Source: Humulus lupulus
Taxonomy: Eukaryota; Streptophyta; Magnoliopsida; Rosales; Cannabaceae
Length of the DNA: 64,000 bases
Direction of reading: 5' to 3'
NCBI RefSeq assembly: GCF_963169125.1
Contig: NC_084798.1
Span: forward strand, 194,799,481 to 194,863,480
Shown here: positions 23,139 to 35,231 of the stretch, in pieces
How positions within the stretch are numbered: the stretch's first letter is position 1
Layout: every line of letters starts with the position of its first letter
Program-made: the position numbers and the translations under genes
The notes under the pieces: model-generated
What the model was told of the DNA's origin: nothing
What the model saw: the letters and a program-made list of their open reading frames with translations, nothing else
Database searches by the model: none

Positions 23139-23640
23139 CTATGCCTTTGAGACATGCTGGTAGGTCATGCTGTGATTGCTATTTTTCAGGATTATCATCA
23201 GGGGGGAGGCACCAGAATTATTTATTTCTTTCAGGATAAGGAAGCACTTCTTGCCCTGCTTCTGACATCCATTTATGTCGATGGTATAGCGTCCGTTGGG
23301 TGAGTGGCACCGCATCACCTGATGCAAAGTTGAGACTACTCCCTGTATTATGTGGATCCAACTTCTTCCCATGATAGCATTGTAGCTTGTGATGGAGTCC
23401 ACGATGAAGAAGTCCACAAGCAAGGTGCGTCTGCGACTACCACGATAAATCGAACAACGCCCTTCAGGTATACCCTCTGGCTGTTAAATCCCAAAATGGG
23501 TGTAGCAGAGGTCTGGATCTGATTTTCTTCTAGCCCCATCTTCTGGAAGGCTTCCCAGAAAAGAATGTCAACCCCACTGCCCCCATCGACTAAAACCCTT
23601 CCCAGCTGGCAATGGTTGACCTATAGCGAGATGACTAGAA
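23139..23640 (-). pseudogene. Aspartic protease region of the Tat element
   Basis: The sense strand encodes QLGRVLVDGGSGVDILF near 23560-23605, where DGGSG is the Tat form of the aspartic protease active site. It continues into PILGFNSQRVYLKG and then, in another frame, DFFIVDSITSYNAIMGRSWIH, the usual protease C-terminal segment. Frame changes between these parts show it is inactive. Confidence 0.75.
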
Positions 23641-23799
23641 GATCGTCATGGGGCAGGTGCACTTCTTGCAAGTCGTCTTCGGTGAAGGTGATAACAGAGG
23701 CTGGATAACATCTGTCCTCTGAAGTGACAAGGTTGACTGTGTGGCCTAGTGATCTGTATCGCTTCACCCGTTCCTCCATCCTCTTGTGAATTTTGGTTG

Positions 23800-25487
23800 C
23801 CTGCTCTTATTCCCCAGTGAGCTCCACGATCCCGTGTATCATGGGGACTTGCTTGAGAGGTTCTTGTGAGCTTTTGGTGGCCATACGCAAGGAGTTTGCT
23901 GCTTGTGGTGTTGGGGCAGAAGCAGGGTTGGGTTGTGAGGTGCCAGGTCTGCCTGTCTCTTTAATGTATTGGGTTAACTGTCCACTTCTCATGAGGGCCT
24001 GAATCTGATTGTGGAGGTTGTGGCATTCAGCGACTGTATGGCCATGATCTTTGTGGAAGAGGCAGTACCTATTTTTATCTCTTCTATCAGGAGGAGTGGT
24101 AATCTTGTACGGCTCACGCCAGATGGGTCTGTCCTTATTTTCTTCATAAATGACTTCCTGAGGGACGGTGTATTTAAAGGAGGGGTATTGTGATGATTCT
24201 CGATTCTGTCTAGGCCTTTTCCCTTCTTTCGCGTGATCTGTTTCTTGTCTCTTCCTCTTGTCGTCCCTTGCAAGCGAGGGAGGAGGGTTATTTGCTGGTG
24301 GAGTGGAGATAATTTCGGATTTCTTCTGTGGACACTCTCAAAATTCAAGGACTCTGAAGACGCTTTCGGCACGGATCTGGATCTCAGCCATGTCATAAGG
24401 TGGTGTCATGGTGAGGTTTTCGTGTAAGAGAGATCACATCTGCAAGTTTTTGATGAAGAGATTAGCCGCGGTGACTGGGTCGACGTCATGGATCTGATGC
24501 ACGAGGTCAATGAAACACTATAGGTACGACTTTGGATGTTCATTTTTCCCTTGCTCGATCCGATAGAGATCTGCCATTGTTCTTGGTGTTTCACGGTTAG
24601 CACTGTACAATTGGAGAAAGGCTCTGCGGAGGTCACCAAAATTGTTGACAGAACCAGGTTTCAATTGCCTGAACCATAGCAGGGCCGACCCAGAGAAATT
24701 CGTGGAGAAAACTTTGCATTGTATGGCTTCGTTGTTGGCTTCTAGGGCCATCTTTTGTGGAATTGGAACAGATGGTTTAGCGGGTCTCCCTTTCCATTAA
24801 ACGCAGGTAGAGGAGGGATTACGAAGTCCCGTGGTTTGGGCTCATTCTGAATCCACTATGTGAAGGGAGACTTCTCAGTGGTTCTTGATACCAAATCCAT
24901 GTGCTTGGTAGCGTGAGCGGATCTTCCATCCGAGAACTTCTGTATCATTTCCCGCATCATCTCCTCTTTCCAATTGTCTAAGAACCGGATGGAGGGGTAC
25001 GGTCCAGAGCTGGTGAGTCTTGCACGGCCCGTTGTGTGGTCTGTTGGGGCCCGATCTCGGTGGCTGGCTGAGTTGACCTTGTGGGCTCTGCACCAGTTCG
25101 CGCATGTGTCTCAGAGTGTATCGCTCCTCTTTCCTCTGCCCCTTGGTGAAGATGGGTTGGGGAGGGCAGTAGGGGACCCTAGAATCTTTCTCTGCTGTGG
25201 TGTGTGGTTCTTCGAGGGGAATTGATGTGGTCGACTGGAACTTCAAGTCTACCAAGGTCGAGATTGTCGTTGCCTTGGGTGCTGCGCGTAGCTTCGTTGG
25301 ATTTTCGCAACTCAGCGATCTCAGCTTCGAGCCTGGCTTGAGCTTCGGTCAGCGTTTTAATGGCTTCGTCAGATCTCTGTTGGCTGGTCTCTAGTAGGCG
25401 ACACATTCTGTCGATTTGGTCGCTTACATCTGCTGGTGGGACGACTTGGGTGACGAGACCCAACACTCCATTTCCTTTTGGTGGCAT
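23800..25487 (-). pseudogene. gag: gag of the decayed Tat element
   Basis: It starts at 25487 (MPPKGNGVLG), 87 nt downstream of the primer-binding site. An N-terminal coiled coil (residues about 18-65) is followed, after frame changes, by the gag core at about 24518-24751 (SGSALLWFRQLKPGSVNNF). The knuckle C-x2-H-x4-H-x4-C (CLFHKDHGHTVAEC) lies at about 24013-24054. At least four frame or stop interruptions separate these parts. It shares the CHHC knuckle type with the gag-only element, but the two proteins are otherwise clearly different. Confidence 0.8.
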
Positions 25488-25573
25488 GGCTCAAAGGTTC
25501 GAGAGGTTCTAGGTTGCAAGGAAAGAGTTCTTGATTTCATGATTTGACGATGTGGCTAAAAAGGAAACTTTGT

Positions 25574-25593
25574 TTCCCACAGACGGCGCCAAT
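25574..25593 (-). promoter_or_regulatory. Primer-binding site of the decayed Tat element
   Basis: The sense strand reads TTGGCGCCGTCTGTGGGAA next to the 5' LTR. This is the phrase typically seen after the 5' LTR of plant Tat elements. Confidence 0.8.
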
Positions 25594-26026
25594 TGTTGAT
25601 GCAAAAAATCTGCCTTTCTATAATTGGAGGTATTAGCCGACAATAACTGGTTTTCCGATCCTGTTCCGATGATGATGATGAACGCTTTTGTAGTTATTGA
25701 TCCGTCGGGGGTACCTGCAAGAAAGACACCCTGATGCCTAAGTCATAATTTTTTTGGATCCTCTTCTTTGAATTAGAATCTAATATTTATAGAACAGAAA
25801 TGTGAAGTGGTTAGTTGGTTTAACTGAACCCTTGATTGGCGGGGAAAAAATAACTGAATTTCCCCTCAAGATGTGATGATTTTAAATTAAATACGCGGAT
25901 GTCAGAGGCGCAGACCGCCTCTGACCCGTAGCTTCTGTCTTCGGGGCTTCTGTAGATCAAAACGATCCGTTTTGATCATATCGCAAATAAGGAAAGGACT
26001 TTAGGCCGAATATCTTGGGCCCAACA
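25594..26026 (-). repeat. 5' LTR of the decayed Tat element
   Basis: 433 bp, the same length as the 3' LTR at about 94% identity. The hairpin GTCAGAGGCG-CAGAC-CGCCTCTGAC is retained at 25901-25925. Confidence 0.93.
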
Positions 26027-26031
26027 GTAAG

Positions 26032-27785
26032 TTTTTTTCTTTCTATTTTCAAAGTCATTGAATAATTTTCCCTTTGATTTTAGATTTGTCTCCAGCGATT
26101 GCGGCAGTGGTTTTTGGAAATTGCCGCGATGGTCACTGGCAATTGTTGTGTCAGTGGTTAGTTCTCACTCACTCCCTCTATTTTTTTTTTCTCATAGCTG
26201 ATGGTGGTTGGTCACCAACAATGTCATTTTCATTATGAGATACCTATTGTGTCTGTGTGCGTGGTGCATATATGTTCTTTTTTGTGTGTACATGGGTGTG
26301 CGTGTGTTAAAGTATATATAAAAGAAAATAAATACTTGTATTAGTTTTGTGTGTTAGAGTTCAGAGACATGTCAAGCTATTCTTATTCTTATTTGGCTCC
26401 ATTGCTTGAATTAATAAATAACATATATTATATATAAAATCCATTCGTTTTGGTAATTTTGTTTGCACTTGTAGATGTAGTCTAGCATATATATGTACAT
26501 CTGAATGATAGTTTTTCTTGTAAATCAATGTTTCTTAAATTGATGAATGAAGAGCCATTGAGGTGTCTTGAGCTAACGAGACAAGACTAAAATAGTATAG
26601 CTGATGTTTGATCGTTGCAAGTATTGTTGATAAGCTTTCTATTGTGTTTTCTTCCTTTTACTCTTTCTTTCGTCAGTTTATTTCTATATATTTTTTATTA
26701 ATTAGAATCAGAACACATACTAATTCTCTAAACCATCCTACCACACCCAACCATTTTAGCAACTAAAGGATATGATGTTCATATCCTGCTAATCTTTATG
26801 ACAATCTCAAAACCATTAAACTCCAATGTGATTCTTCTTAATCTCATCTTTTAGCAACTATTTAACCTTGCATCTCAAACTTTGAAACCTCTAATTAGTT
26901 CATTTCCATAATGTCAACAGGTTAAAAACATTATTAGCTCCCAATCCACCACAATCATTAACAAGAATACTCACATGATCAGCCCTCTAACTACATCACT
27001 ACCTATAATGAGTAAATGGTTGAGTGTTAATTATCAAAATAGAAATAGTAAGGACTAATTGAGTTATTGTAACAACTTACATGGTCAAAGTACATTTTAA
27101 TATATTAACATTATTAAAAAGACATAAATAGTGGTTCTTTCAAATCATGTAATCTAATTTTGATGTCCAAGAAGAAAAGGCAAAATTAAGTGAAGTTAGG
27201 ATAAAGAACAATATAATCTATTTAAGTAGTTTCTTGAAACTTTTGAGTTAGAAGAGTTATTTTGTTTTTTCTAAGTGAAAATAAGAAATTTCAAGATTGG
27301 CCTATAATTATGTTATTTGTTTTGGCATATTTTCTTATATCAAAGTTATAAAATTTGAAAGTGTCAAATAAATTTATTTGCTATACTTTGGTATCTTAAT
27401 ATTTTAGAAATTATTTTTATTTTTTAGTGTCCAAAATTAGCAATAAGCTTTGGAAAAGCTTGCTATTCATTGGAAGAGATACATTATTTTATTATTTTTA
27501 ATATTATACAAATATTAGAGAAGTTTGAATATCTTAATATTCACCCATAAGGAAATAGGTTCTGGGATATAATTGTGTGTTGTGGTGATAATGAAAAGTT
27601 GGGAAGTGGTATGTCTTGGTGAAGTAAGTTCTGCGATATAAATATATATATACATATAATTGTGTGTTGCAAAGATATAAGGAAGAAAACTTGCTTGTTT
27701 GTTTGAATTGATTGAATTATTTGAAACGATATTGAAAAATAGTTAGGTTACAAATATAGGGAAGTGTTGTCCGTTCTACATTTAG
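26032..27785. other. AT-rich spacer
   Basis: No ORF or element end is supported. It has T-runs, a GTGTGTGCG-type microsatellite near 26250-26310, and generic AT-rich sequence. It contains the host side of the GTAAG duplication at its left edge. Confidence 0.5.
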
Positions 27786-28052
27786 CCAGCTTTATCAGGG
27801 GTTCATGATGTTTTTCATGTGTCCATGCTCCAGAAGTATGTGTCAGATTCAACGCACGTTCTGAGTTATGGGAATTTGGAGCTGGATCAAGATTTGTCCT
27901 ATCAGGAGAAGCCAGTTCAGGTTCTTGACTGGAAGGATAAAGTCTTGCGGAACAAGACCATCGCCTTGGTGAAAGAGCTGTGGAGGAATAGCAAGGTTGA
28001 GGAGGCGACGTGGGAACTTGAATCAGAGATGAGGGAGCGGTATCCCAAGTAG
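27786..28052 (+). pseudogene. Integrase C-terminal fragment of the Tekay remnant
   Basis: Translation gives PALSGVHDVFHVSMLQKYV, then a YQEKPVQVLDWKDK segment and VEEATWELESEMRERYPK, ending at a stop just before the 3' LTR. This is the C-terminal end of a Tekay/Del-type integrase, including the chromodomain-like ATWE segment. It is open throughout but lacks all catalytic parts. Confidence 0.8.
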
Positions 28053-29995
28053 TTCAGGTAATTTCGAGGACGAAATTTCTATAAGGAGGGGATAGTTGTA
28101 ACGACCCAAATTTGCTAATAAGGCTTAGGACCTTGATTAGTGTGCCTGGAGGGCAATAAGTGAATTATGGATATAATATGTGAACTTATGTGAATATGTG
28201 ATAGAAATGCATGTTTAGTTGAATTAAATATGCATGTGGGCCCCGTTTGAATATTAGGGGTATGTTTGTAATTTTAGCCCGTTGAGGGCATAAATGTAAT
28301 ATATGTGTGATATATCTGCGTAGCACGATCCGAGACAGTCCTAGGGAGCCGTTAGTCAGAAAGTCACAACGGGGTTGAATATCTGACTCGGGGCGAGTCG
28401 AGGGGTATTTCGGGTATTAGATATTTTATGGGGTTATCGGGTTATGGAAACAAATATTTGGAGATATATTTGAGGTTAGAATGTCTAGGAGGGAATATTG
28501 GGGAAATTTACCATTTTTCCCTCGGGGACGTTTTTGGTACCCCGAGCCTTGAGGTAACCTTAAAGCTTAAGTTTAATAAAAGAAAAGAAAGGGAAACACT
28601 CATAAGCTAGTAGAAACCGACCCAAGCATTTCCTCTTCTCTCCCTTTATTTTCTCTAAGGCATATCAAAGGAAAATTGTGGTGGAAGCTAATCAAAATAA
28701 GGAATTGGGCTGGGAAATCTTGGAAGCTAGAAGCTTGAGGCTTAAGGACCAAATTCAGAGACTTAACTCAGCTCTAGGTAAGCTTTGATCTTGGTTTATT
28801 ACAATGGTTTTAAGCTGAATTTTAGAGTGTTGCATGTGTTTTGAGTGATGGATAATTTCTGAGTTATAGTTGGATTTTGTTGGTTTTTCTGGGCTGATGT
28901 GCTGCTTAAGGTGTGTTAGAATGATTATGGGACTCAATTCTGTTATTGGGATGCGTTTGGGATGATTTCTAGGGGAGTTAGTTTGTGAAAATATCATGGA
29001 ATTTATGGGTTTTGGGCTCGCGCCGCGGCCTGCTTGCGTTTTGAGGCTAGTGGCCTTCGAGGGAATTTCCCAGGCGCCGCAGCGCAAGGTTTGGTCTCCG
29101 CGGCTCTAGGCTGGTAGATATGAGGCAATTTTTCCTCTATCTAGGGGCGCGCCGCGACGCTTAGGTGAGGCTGAGCCGCGGCCCAAATGTAAATTTTTGG
29201 CAAAATGAGGGTTTTTAGCTTGGGAACTTGAACGTTAAGGCTCGAGAAGGTTCCTATCACCCGGTTTGGTAGAAACCAAGGTCCCGGAGGTTAGAATTAT
29301 GATTCGAAACTATTCAGTGGATTAGAACGTGATGGTTGATTATGGTTCATCCGTTGTGACTAGGATTTCTTCGAGGCTCGGGATAGAGAACTGTGCTCGC
29401 GATAGCGGTGCTTGGGAAGCTCGGGACACAGGTAAGAAAACCACTATTTCCATAGAGCTTGTATGCTGGGCAGGGCCCTATGTGGTTGTGTTGCAGGGCA
29501 TATCCCTTTGCTTAAATTTGTTCATGTTTAGTATTTGCTTATTATGCTATGTATGCATATGTGTAAATGTTCGGCAAGAGCCGGGAACGGCGCAGGCCGA
29601 GGTTGTCAAGGTCGGGAATGGCAAGGGGCTGATAACGGCGTAAAGCACGTGGAGTGCAAGGCCGAGTGCAGCAAGGGGCCGGGAGCAGCGTTTAGCACGC
29701 GGAGTGAAAATTGCCATGGCGAGACCCTAAAGGATACCTGGGATATCCTCACAGTATGGACCGCGAACCCAGGGCCTGGTAAAGCGCCTGGGACGGCATG
29801 GTCGTATGTGTATAGCCTATTGATGGCCTGTTTATATGCTAAGTGTTTCATATGCATCTGTTATCTGCTTGTGAGGGTTTTCTTGTTGGGCTTCGGCTCA
29901 CGGGTGCTCTGTAGTGCAGGTAAGGCGAAGGGGAAAGTCGACCAACCATGAGTACGGAGAGCGTGAAGTGGCGCGTACATGTTTGGCCTACCTGG

Positions 29996-30610
29996 TGTCA
30001 TGGGCCGGCTATTTGGGTACTCCAACTACACGGAACGTGCGGCACTTGCAGACTCTTCAAGCTAGCAAGTCAGCCTACAACACACACCTACAGTCAAACA
30101 AACTCAGCGGTTAGCCACATACATATCTCGGACATGCAACGGGCAATAACGAAGTATGAGCAAGCACAAAGCAAGTCATTCCTAGGAATGTCCACACAAC
30201 ACAAAGCACACAACAAGGCAAGTGGCACACAATGGCCCAACAAAGATAGCAAACAAGTAACACATAAACAACAAGGAAGCACACAGGGGCAAGTATGGAT
30301 AAATGTTATTTCATTAATATATAGCCTTGATAGGGCAAGGGAGTACACAGCTTTGGCCCCTATCTGTTGATGGCCATGGTGCTTCCCTAAGTCACCAGGT
30401 CACCTCCCCCTAAGGAGCCTTCTAGGGAAATAAAGTCTTCCCAGGAACATATATGATTTTTGTCAAGGAGACATATGCAATATTACAAAACTGTCACTAC
30501 CCTATCCCATGAGGTTGCTTGGTGCAAGACTTGACTAATGATCAAGCACTAAGGCATGCTCATTTACAAAATGGCCCCATGTGGGTGTGCCAAAGGGTCA
30601 GCACGCCACA
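29996..30610 (-). repeat. 3' LTR of the Galadriel-like element
   Basis: 615 bp, TGTCATGGGCCGG to GCACGCCACA on the plus strand. The minus strand carries an AT-rich TATATATTAATG stretch at about 30315-30330 that may be the TATA region. Confidence 0.92.
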
Positions 30611-30628
30611 CTCTCCCCCACTCAATCC
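30611..30628 (-). promoter_or_regulatory. Polypurine tract of the Galadriel-like element
   Basis: The sense strand reads GAGTGGGGGAGAG directly before the 3' LTR. Confidence 0.7.
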
Positions 30629-30639
30629 TTCGGCGTCCT

Positions 30640-33600
30640 CGACGAAGTAGCTTGTAGATCTTCAATCTTCTGCATGAGCTTCTTCAAGTATTCCGCCCTC
30701 TCCCAGCTGATCTCGTCATCTGCGAGCCCCTTCCATTTTACCAGATACTCTTTATGCTTTTTACGGTCAGTGGTGACCGTCCTTTTCGCCAGGATATCTT
30801 CAGGTTGACGCTTGCTCCTTGGTTGAACGATGACTCCTCCTCTGGTTGACTAGTTGCACTCTGGATTAGCTGGAATCTCATGATACGGCTTCAAGTTGCT
30901 GACGTGAAGTACCGGGTGTATCTTCATCCAAGCTGGTAGGTCGACTTTGTAGGAAGTTAGGCCAACTTTTGAGATGATTGAGACCGGACCCTCGTACTTG
31001 CGAACGAGTCTGATGTCTTTGTCCCCTCGGAATCTTAACTGTTCGGAATGAGTCTTGATGCTTTTTCTAAATAAGCTCGGGCAATCTCTGTCGTTTTCTT
31101 CCAGTCTTTCGTGAAGTGAAAGGCTCGCGAGTTCCGACCGTGATATTCATCCACTGTGTGGGGCAATAGTGGTTGTTGTCCATTAACAACTTCAAAATGG
31201 CTCTTATTCGATGAAGAACTCTTTTTAGAGTTGAAGCAAAATTGAGCTACATCGAGTAGTTGCGGCCAATTCTTCTGATTGGCATTGATAAAGTGGCGCA
31301 AGTACTCCTCCAACATCCCGTTGAATCTTTCTGTCTACCCATCTGTCTGCGGATGGTAGCTCGAGGAGATGTTTAGTTGTGACCCCAAGAGATTGAATAG
31401 TTCGGACCAAAAGGTCCCAGTGAATCTTCCATCTAAGTCATTAACGATGTTTTGGGGCACTCCCCTATATTTGACAATATGCTTGAAAAATTGTCTAGCT
31501 GTCCCTTCTACCGAACAGTACTTCGACACTGGGATGAATGTTGCGTACTTCGAGAATCTGTCCACGAACACCAAGATCGCACTTAAATCCCCTGTCTTCA
31601 GAAGACTTGTGATAAAGTCAAGCGACACACTTTCCCATGGTTGGCTTGGGACTCGTAAGGGATCCAACAAACCAGGTGTCTTGTTCCTATCGACCTTGTC
31701 TTGCTGACAGACAAGACAGGTCTTGGTGTACTCCACTACATCATCTCGCATTTGTGGCCAGTAGTACCCCTGCTTCAAGAGTGCGTGGGTTCTCTGCCAC
31801 CCTGGATGACCTACCCATAGGGTGTCATGACAGTCACTTAGTAATGTTCTTCGCAAATCTCCAGCTTTCGGAACATACAAGCGCCCCCCTTTAGCCCACA
31901 GAAGATCATCCTCCACCCAGAACTGGCGAGTCTTGCCTTCTTTTACGAGCTTCAGGATGGTCCTGTCAACTGGGTCTTTCTCCAGGTTTTCTTTGATGCG
32001 TTCCTTGAGTGGAGTGTTCACCACGCTAGCTGACAAACTAGCCAAGATCTTTAGAGTCGCCAACTCCGCTTTGCGACTTAAGGCGTCAGCTGCCTGGTTC
32101 AAGCGTCCTGCCCTGTGCTCAAAACGGAAGTCGAATTCCGCCACAAACTCCTGCCATCGAGCCTGCTTAGGGGTCAGTTTCGGCTGAGTAAGGAAATGAC
32201 TCACAGCTGCATTATCCGTCTTCACCACAAACTTTGACCCTAGCAAGTAATGCCTCCACACTCGCAAGCAATGTATAACCGCGAGGAGATCCTTCTCCTG
32301 GGCAGTATACCTCCTCTCAGCTTCAGACAGCTTGCGGCTCTCATATGCGACCGGGTGGTCTTCTTGTACTAGTACCCCTCCCAGAGCATAATCTGATGCA
32401 TCTGTCTGTACTTTGAAGGGCTTGCTAATAGTTGGCAAGGCAAGAACAGGATCCTTCATCATGGCTTCTTTCAAACACCTGAATGCTTGAGTACACTTGT
32501 CAATCCACGCCCAAATCACACCCTTTTTTACAGCTCGTTCAAGGGTGTTGCCCTTCTTGTGTAACCGTCCAAAAATCATCTATAGTAGTTGGCTAGGCCC
32601 AAGAAGGAGCGGAGTTCTTTCACGTTTGTGGGGGCTTTCTATTCCTGGATTGCCCTCACCTTCTCCAGATCCATACGAATTCGGCCACATTCCGCAACGT
32701 GGCCTAAGAACTTGATGCTCTCCTGTGCAAACGAGCATTTCTCGCGCTTCACATATAGCTTGTTCTCTCTCAACTTCCAAAACACTTGAGCCAAGTGTTC
32801 TTGATGCTATTCAATCGTGTTGCTATAAACCACGATATCATCCAAGTACACCACCACAAACTTATCTAGATACTCGTAGAATACTTGGTTCATTAGTGTA
32901 CAGAAAGTAGCAGGTGCATTTGTCAACCCAAATGGCATTACTCGAAACTCAAATGCTCCATATCGAGTAACACACGTTGTCTTTGGTTCATCCCCATCTG
33001 CAATCCTCACCTGATAATAGCCCGATCTCAAGTCCAACTTGGTGAAGTATTTGGCTCCACTTAGTTGGTCGAACAAATCAGCGATCAGAGGGATGGGGTA
33101 GGTATTGCGAACTGTCACCTTGTTGAGAGCCCTATAGTCAATGCACAGTCTCAAGCTCCCATCATGCTTCTTCTGGAATAGCACAGGGGCACCAAATGGC
33201 GCCTTCGACAGCCTGATGAAGTCTGCCTCCAATAACTCTTTTAATTGCTTCCTCAATTCTTCTAGCTCAGGGGGTGCCATTCTGTATGGCGCTTTTGTTG
33301 GAGGTTTCGCTCCGGGCACCAGCTCTATCTGGTGATCAATCCCCCTCTTTGGTGGCAAGGCTTTGGGGAGTTTATCTGGCATCACGTCACCATACATCCT
33401 TAAGACCCTCGTAATTTCTAGCGGAACAATTTCTTCCACTACTTCCTCGAACACGGTGGGTACGCCTACATAAGTGGGCTCCTGCTTCTTCACACCCTTC
33501 TTGAACTGTAAAGCTGATAGAAGCTTCACACCAGAGGGTGGTTTCACCTTTATAGGCACCATTGAAGGAGTCTCTCCCATTATGAGTAAGCTTCTAGTGG

Positions 33601-34140
33601 CAGGAATTGGAATGGCACCTTTCTCGGTTAGAAAGTCCATCCCCAAAACTACATCAAAGTCGTCCATATGGATGACCACCAAATCAGTCTGCCCTTCCCA
33701 CGTGTCGATTCTCACTTTTACCCCTTTAGCCACGCTAATTGTGGCCAAGGCTTTGGAGTTGACCGTTTTCATGCAGCCTGCATCTTTCTCCAGCTTCAGT
33801 CCCAGTCGCTTTGCTTCAAGTACAGAGATGAAGTTGTGGGTGGCGCCAGTATCAATCATCACGCTTTTGGCAGGCTTGTCATTGATAGCGGCATCCACGA
33901 ACATTTGCCCTTTCCCCAGGGTCTTCTTCCCTTTCTCGCCATGCTTCTTGAGAGCGTTCAACAGGCGGACAGCGCCCATGTGCGCGTACTCTTCGTCTTC
34001 CTCTTCCCCTTCGCCCTGTTGTTCTTGGCCAATGAGGGCATTCAGCTTGCCCATGTAAGGGAAAACTGTCGACTTATGTGGGCCTTTGCAAAGCCAACAA
34101 GCTAGCAGCTTCCTCCCTGCAGCAGCATCTGTCCCACTAG
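30640..34140 (-). pseudogene. pol: pol of the Galadriel-like element
   Basis: Sense order: zinc knuckle remnant [13 protein letters not shown] near 34050-34085, where the last Cys is Phe; protease with [12 protein letters not shown] with the catalytic YLDD box ([12 protein letters not shown] near 32825-32860); RNase H (QTDASDYALGGVLVQ); integrase with H-H-C-C and the core residues Asp in LDFITSLL and Asp in VNDLDGRF. The C-terminus at about 30640-30800 is a chromodomain (KEYLVKWKGLADDEISWE), which in chromoviruses steers integration toward marked chromatin. Breaks: a stop at 32807-32809 just after the YLDD box, a frameshift in an A-run near 32525, and a TAG at 31335-31337 inside the QTDG-TERF motif where CAG is expected. 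Polyprotein translation would fail. Confidence 0.88.
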
Positions 34141-35202
34141 AAGAATTGGACTCAACTGTCCTCTTCTCTCCCCACTCTTACCTTGCCAGGACTTCCCAGA
34201 CTTCTTACTCCCAGCGCTACTTGAGCTGGTTGGAGGAGTAGCCTTTTTCGGCAGGCTGCTCTCCGGAGTGTAATCTGTTAAGCGTTCGACAGCAGCTTGA
34301 GCGATGGCCAGATCGGACACACGTTGTCTTTGAAGTTCTTGTTTGGCCCACGGTTTCAATCCCTCGAGGAAGCAGAAGAGCCTGTCTACTTCGGACATGT
34401 CTTTTATATCGAGCATCAGTCCCAAAAATCTCTTTACATATTCTCGGACTGTCCCGACTTGTTTGAGCTCTCTTAACTGACGACGAGCTATGTAAGCGAC
34501 ATTTTCTGGCAGAAATTGCATCTTTAATTCTCTCTTCAGGTCTGCCCAAGATGTGATGGTGTACCTGCCATTCTCTATGTCATCATACTTGGTCCTCCAC
34601 CACACCTTGGCATCCCTTGAAAAATACATGGTAGCCATGGTGACCTTTCCGTCTTCCGAATCGGCCCGAACGACTCTAAAGTAATGTTCCATGTCGAAGA
34701 GGAAATTCTCCAAATCCTTTGCGTCTCTGGCCCCGTTATAGGGCCTTGGCTCAGGTACTTTGGCTCGGCCATACTCCATACCTATCGGCCCTGTTGTAGG
34801 GGCATTCCCAACCGCTCGCATGGTCAGGTTTACCTTGGTAGATAGCTCAGCCATTTCTTCTCTGAGCACGCCAACTGCCTCCCTGCAGTCTTCCGTCGTG
34901 TCATTTATGGAAACTTCTTGTTCCTTCAGCATGCGCTCCACTGCTGCGATGCGCTCTTCCCACCGAGGGGAAACAGAAGCACTTGTTGGAGTGTTTCTTT
35001 TCTCCAACGCGATTATTCTGGATAGGAGAACATCATTCTCCTTTTCCAACGCAGCTATGCAATTGTTTGCATCAGACGATCCTGAGTCCTGACTTGCAGA
35101 GGAAAGATCCCTGACCCTTTCGTCCAGGCCATCTAGTTCCTCTAACCGCTTCTCAAGAGCTTCGATCCTCTGAGTGTTGCTCACCATAGTGTGTTTTTCC
35201 AA
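34102..35202 (-). pseudogene. gag: gag of the Galadriel-like element
   Basis: 366 codons from MEKHTMVSNTQRIEALEKRL. A coiled coil occupies about the first 60 residues, and the capsid-like core follows (AKDLENFLFDMEHYFRVVRA, AKVWWRTKYDD, SWADLKRELKMQFLPENVAY, VREYVKRFLGL). The frame shifts in a run of G residues near 34170-34178, so it ends out of frame at 34102 instead of reading into the zinc knuckle and pol. Apart from that the gag part is open. Confidence 0.85.
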
Positions 35203-35213
35203 GTGCTTTCTAA

Positions 35214-35231
35214 CTTGGCTCTGATACCAAC
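35214..35231 (-). promoter_or_regulatory. Primer-binding site (initiator tRNA-Met type)
   Basis: The sense strand reads TTGGTATCAGAGCCAAG one base after the 5' LTR. TGGTATCAGAGC is the well-known complement of the plant initiator tRNA-Met 3' end. Confidence 0.88.

Larger units (their letters stand above)
13836..26026 (-). mobile_element. Complete decayed Tat retrotransposon with antisense gene
   Basis: A 12.2 kb element on the minus strand, with 433-bp LTRs and a perfect target-site duplication GTAAG (13831-13835 and 26027-26031). Order in the sense direction: 5' LTR, primer site, gag, protease, RT, RNase H, archaeal-type RNase H, integrase, a long 3' region with an antisense gene, polypurine tract, 3' LTR. 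The second RNase H and the extra antisense ORF are hallmarks of Tat elements. I count about 27 differences between the 433-bp LTRs (about 6%), so it is several-fold older than the gag-only neighbour. Every coding domain carries stops or frameshifts. Confidence 0.93.

Noticed and set aside
13831..26031. GTAAG target site as an intron donor of a host gene
   Set aside because: The joined site reads GTAAGTTTTTTTC and an acceptor-like TTTTAG follows, but the flanks give no convincing coding sequence, so the match may be chance.
28428..30370. Plus-strand ORFs within the Tekay and Galadriel LTRs
   Set aside because: They lie inside LTR sequence, are not shared between LTR copies and show no known motif.
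33474..34058. 194-codon plus-strand ORF opposite the Galadriel protease region
   Set aside because: It is antisense to well-defined pol sequence, is Ser/Phe-rich and has no recognisable domain.
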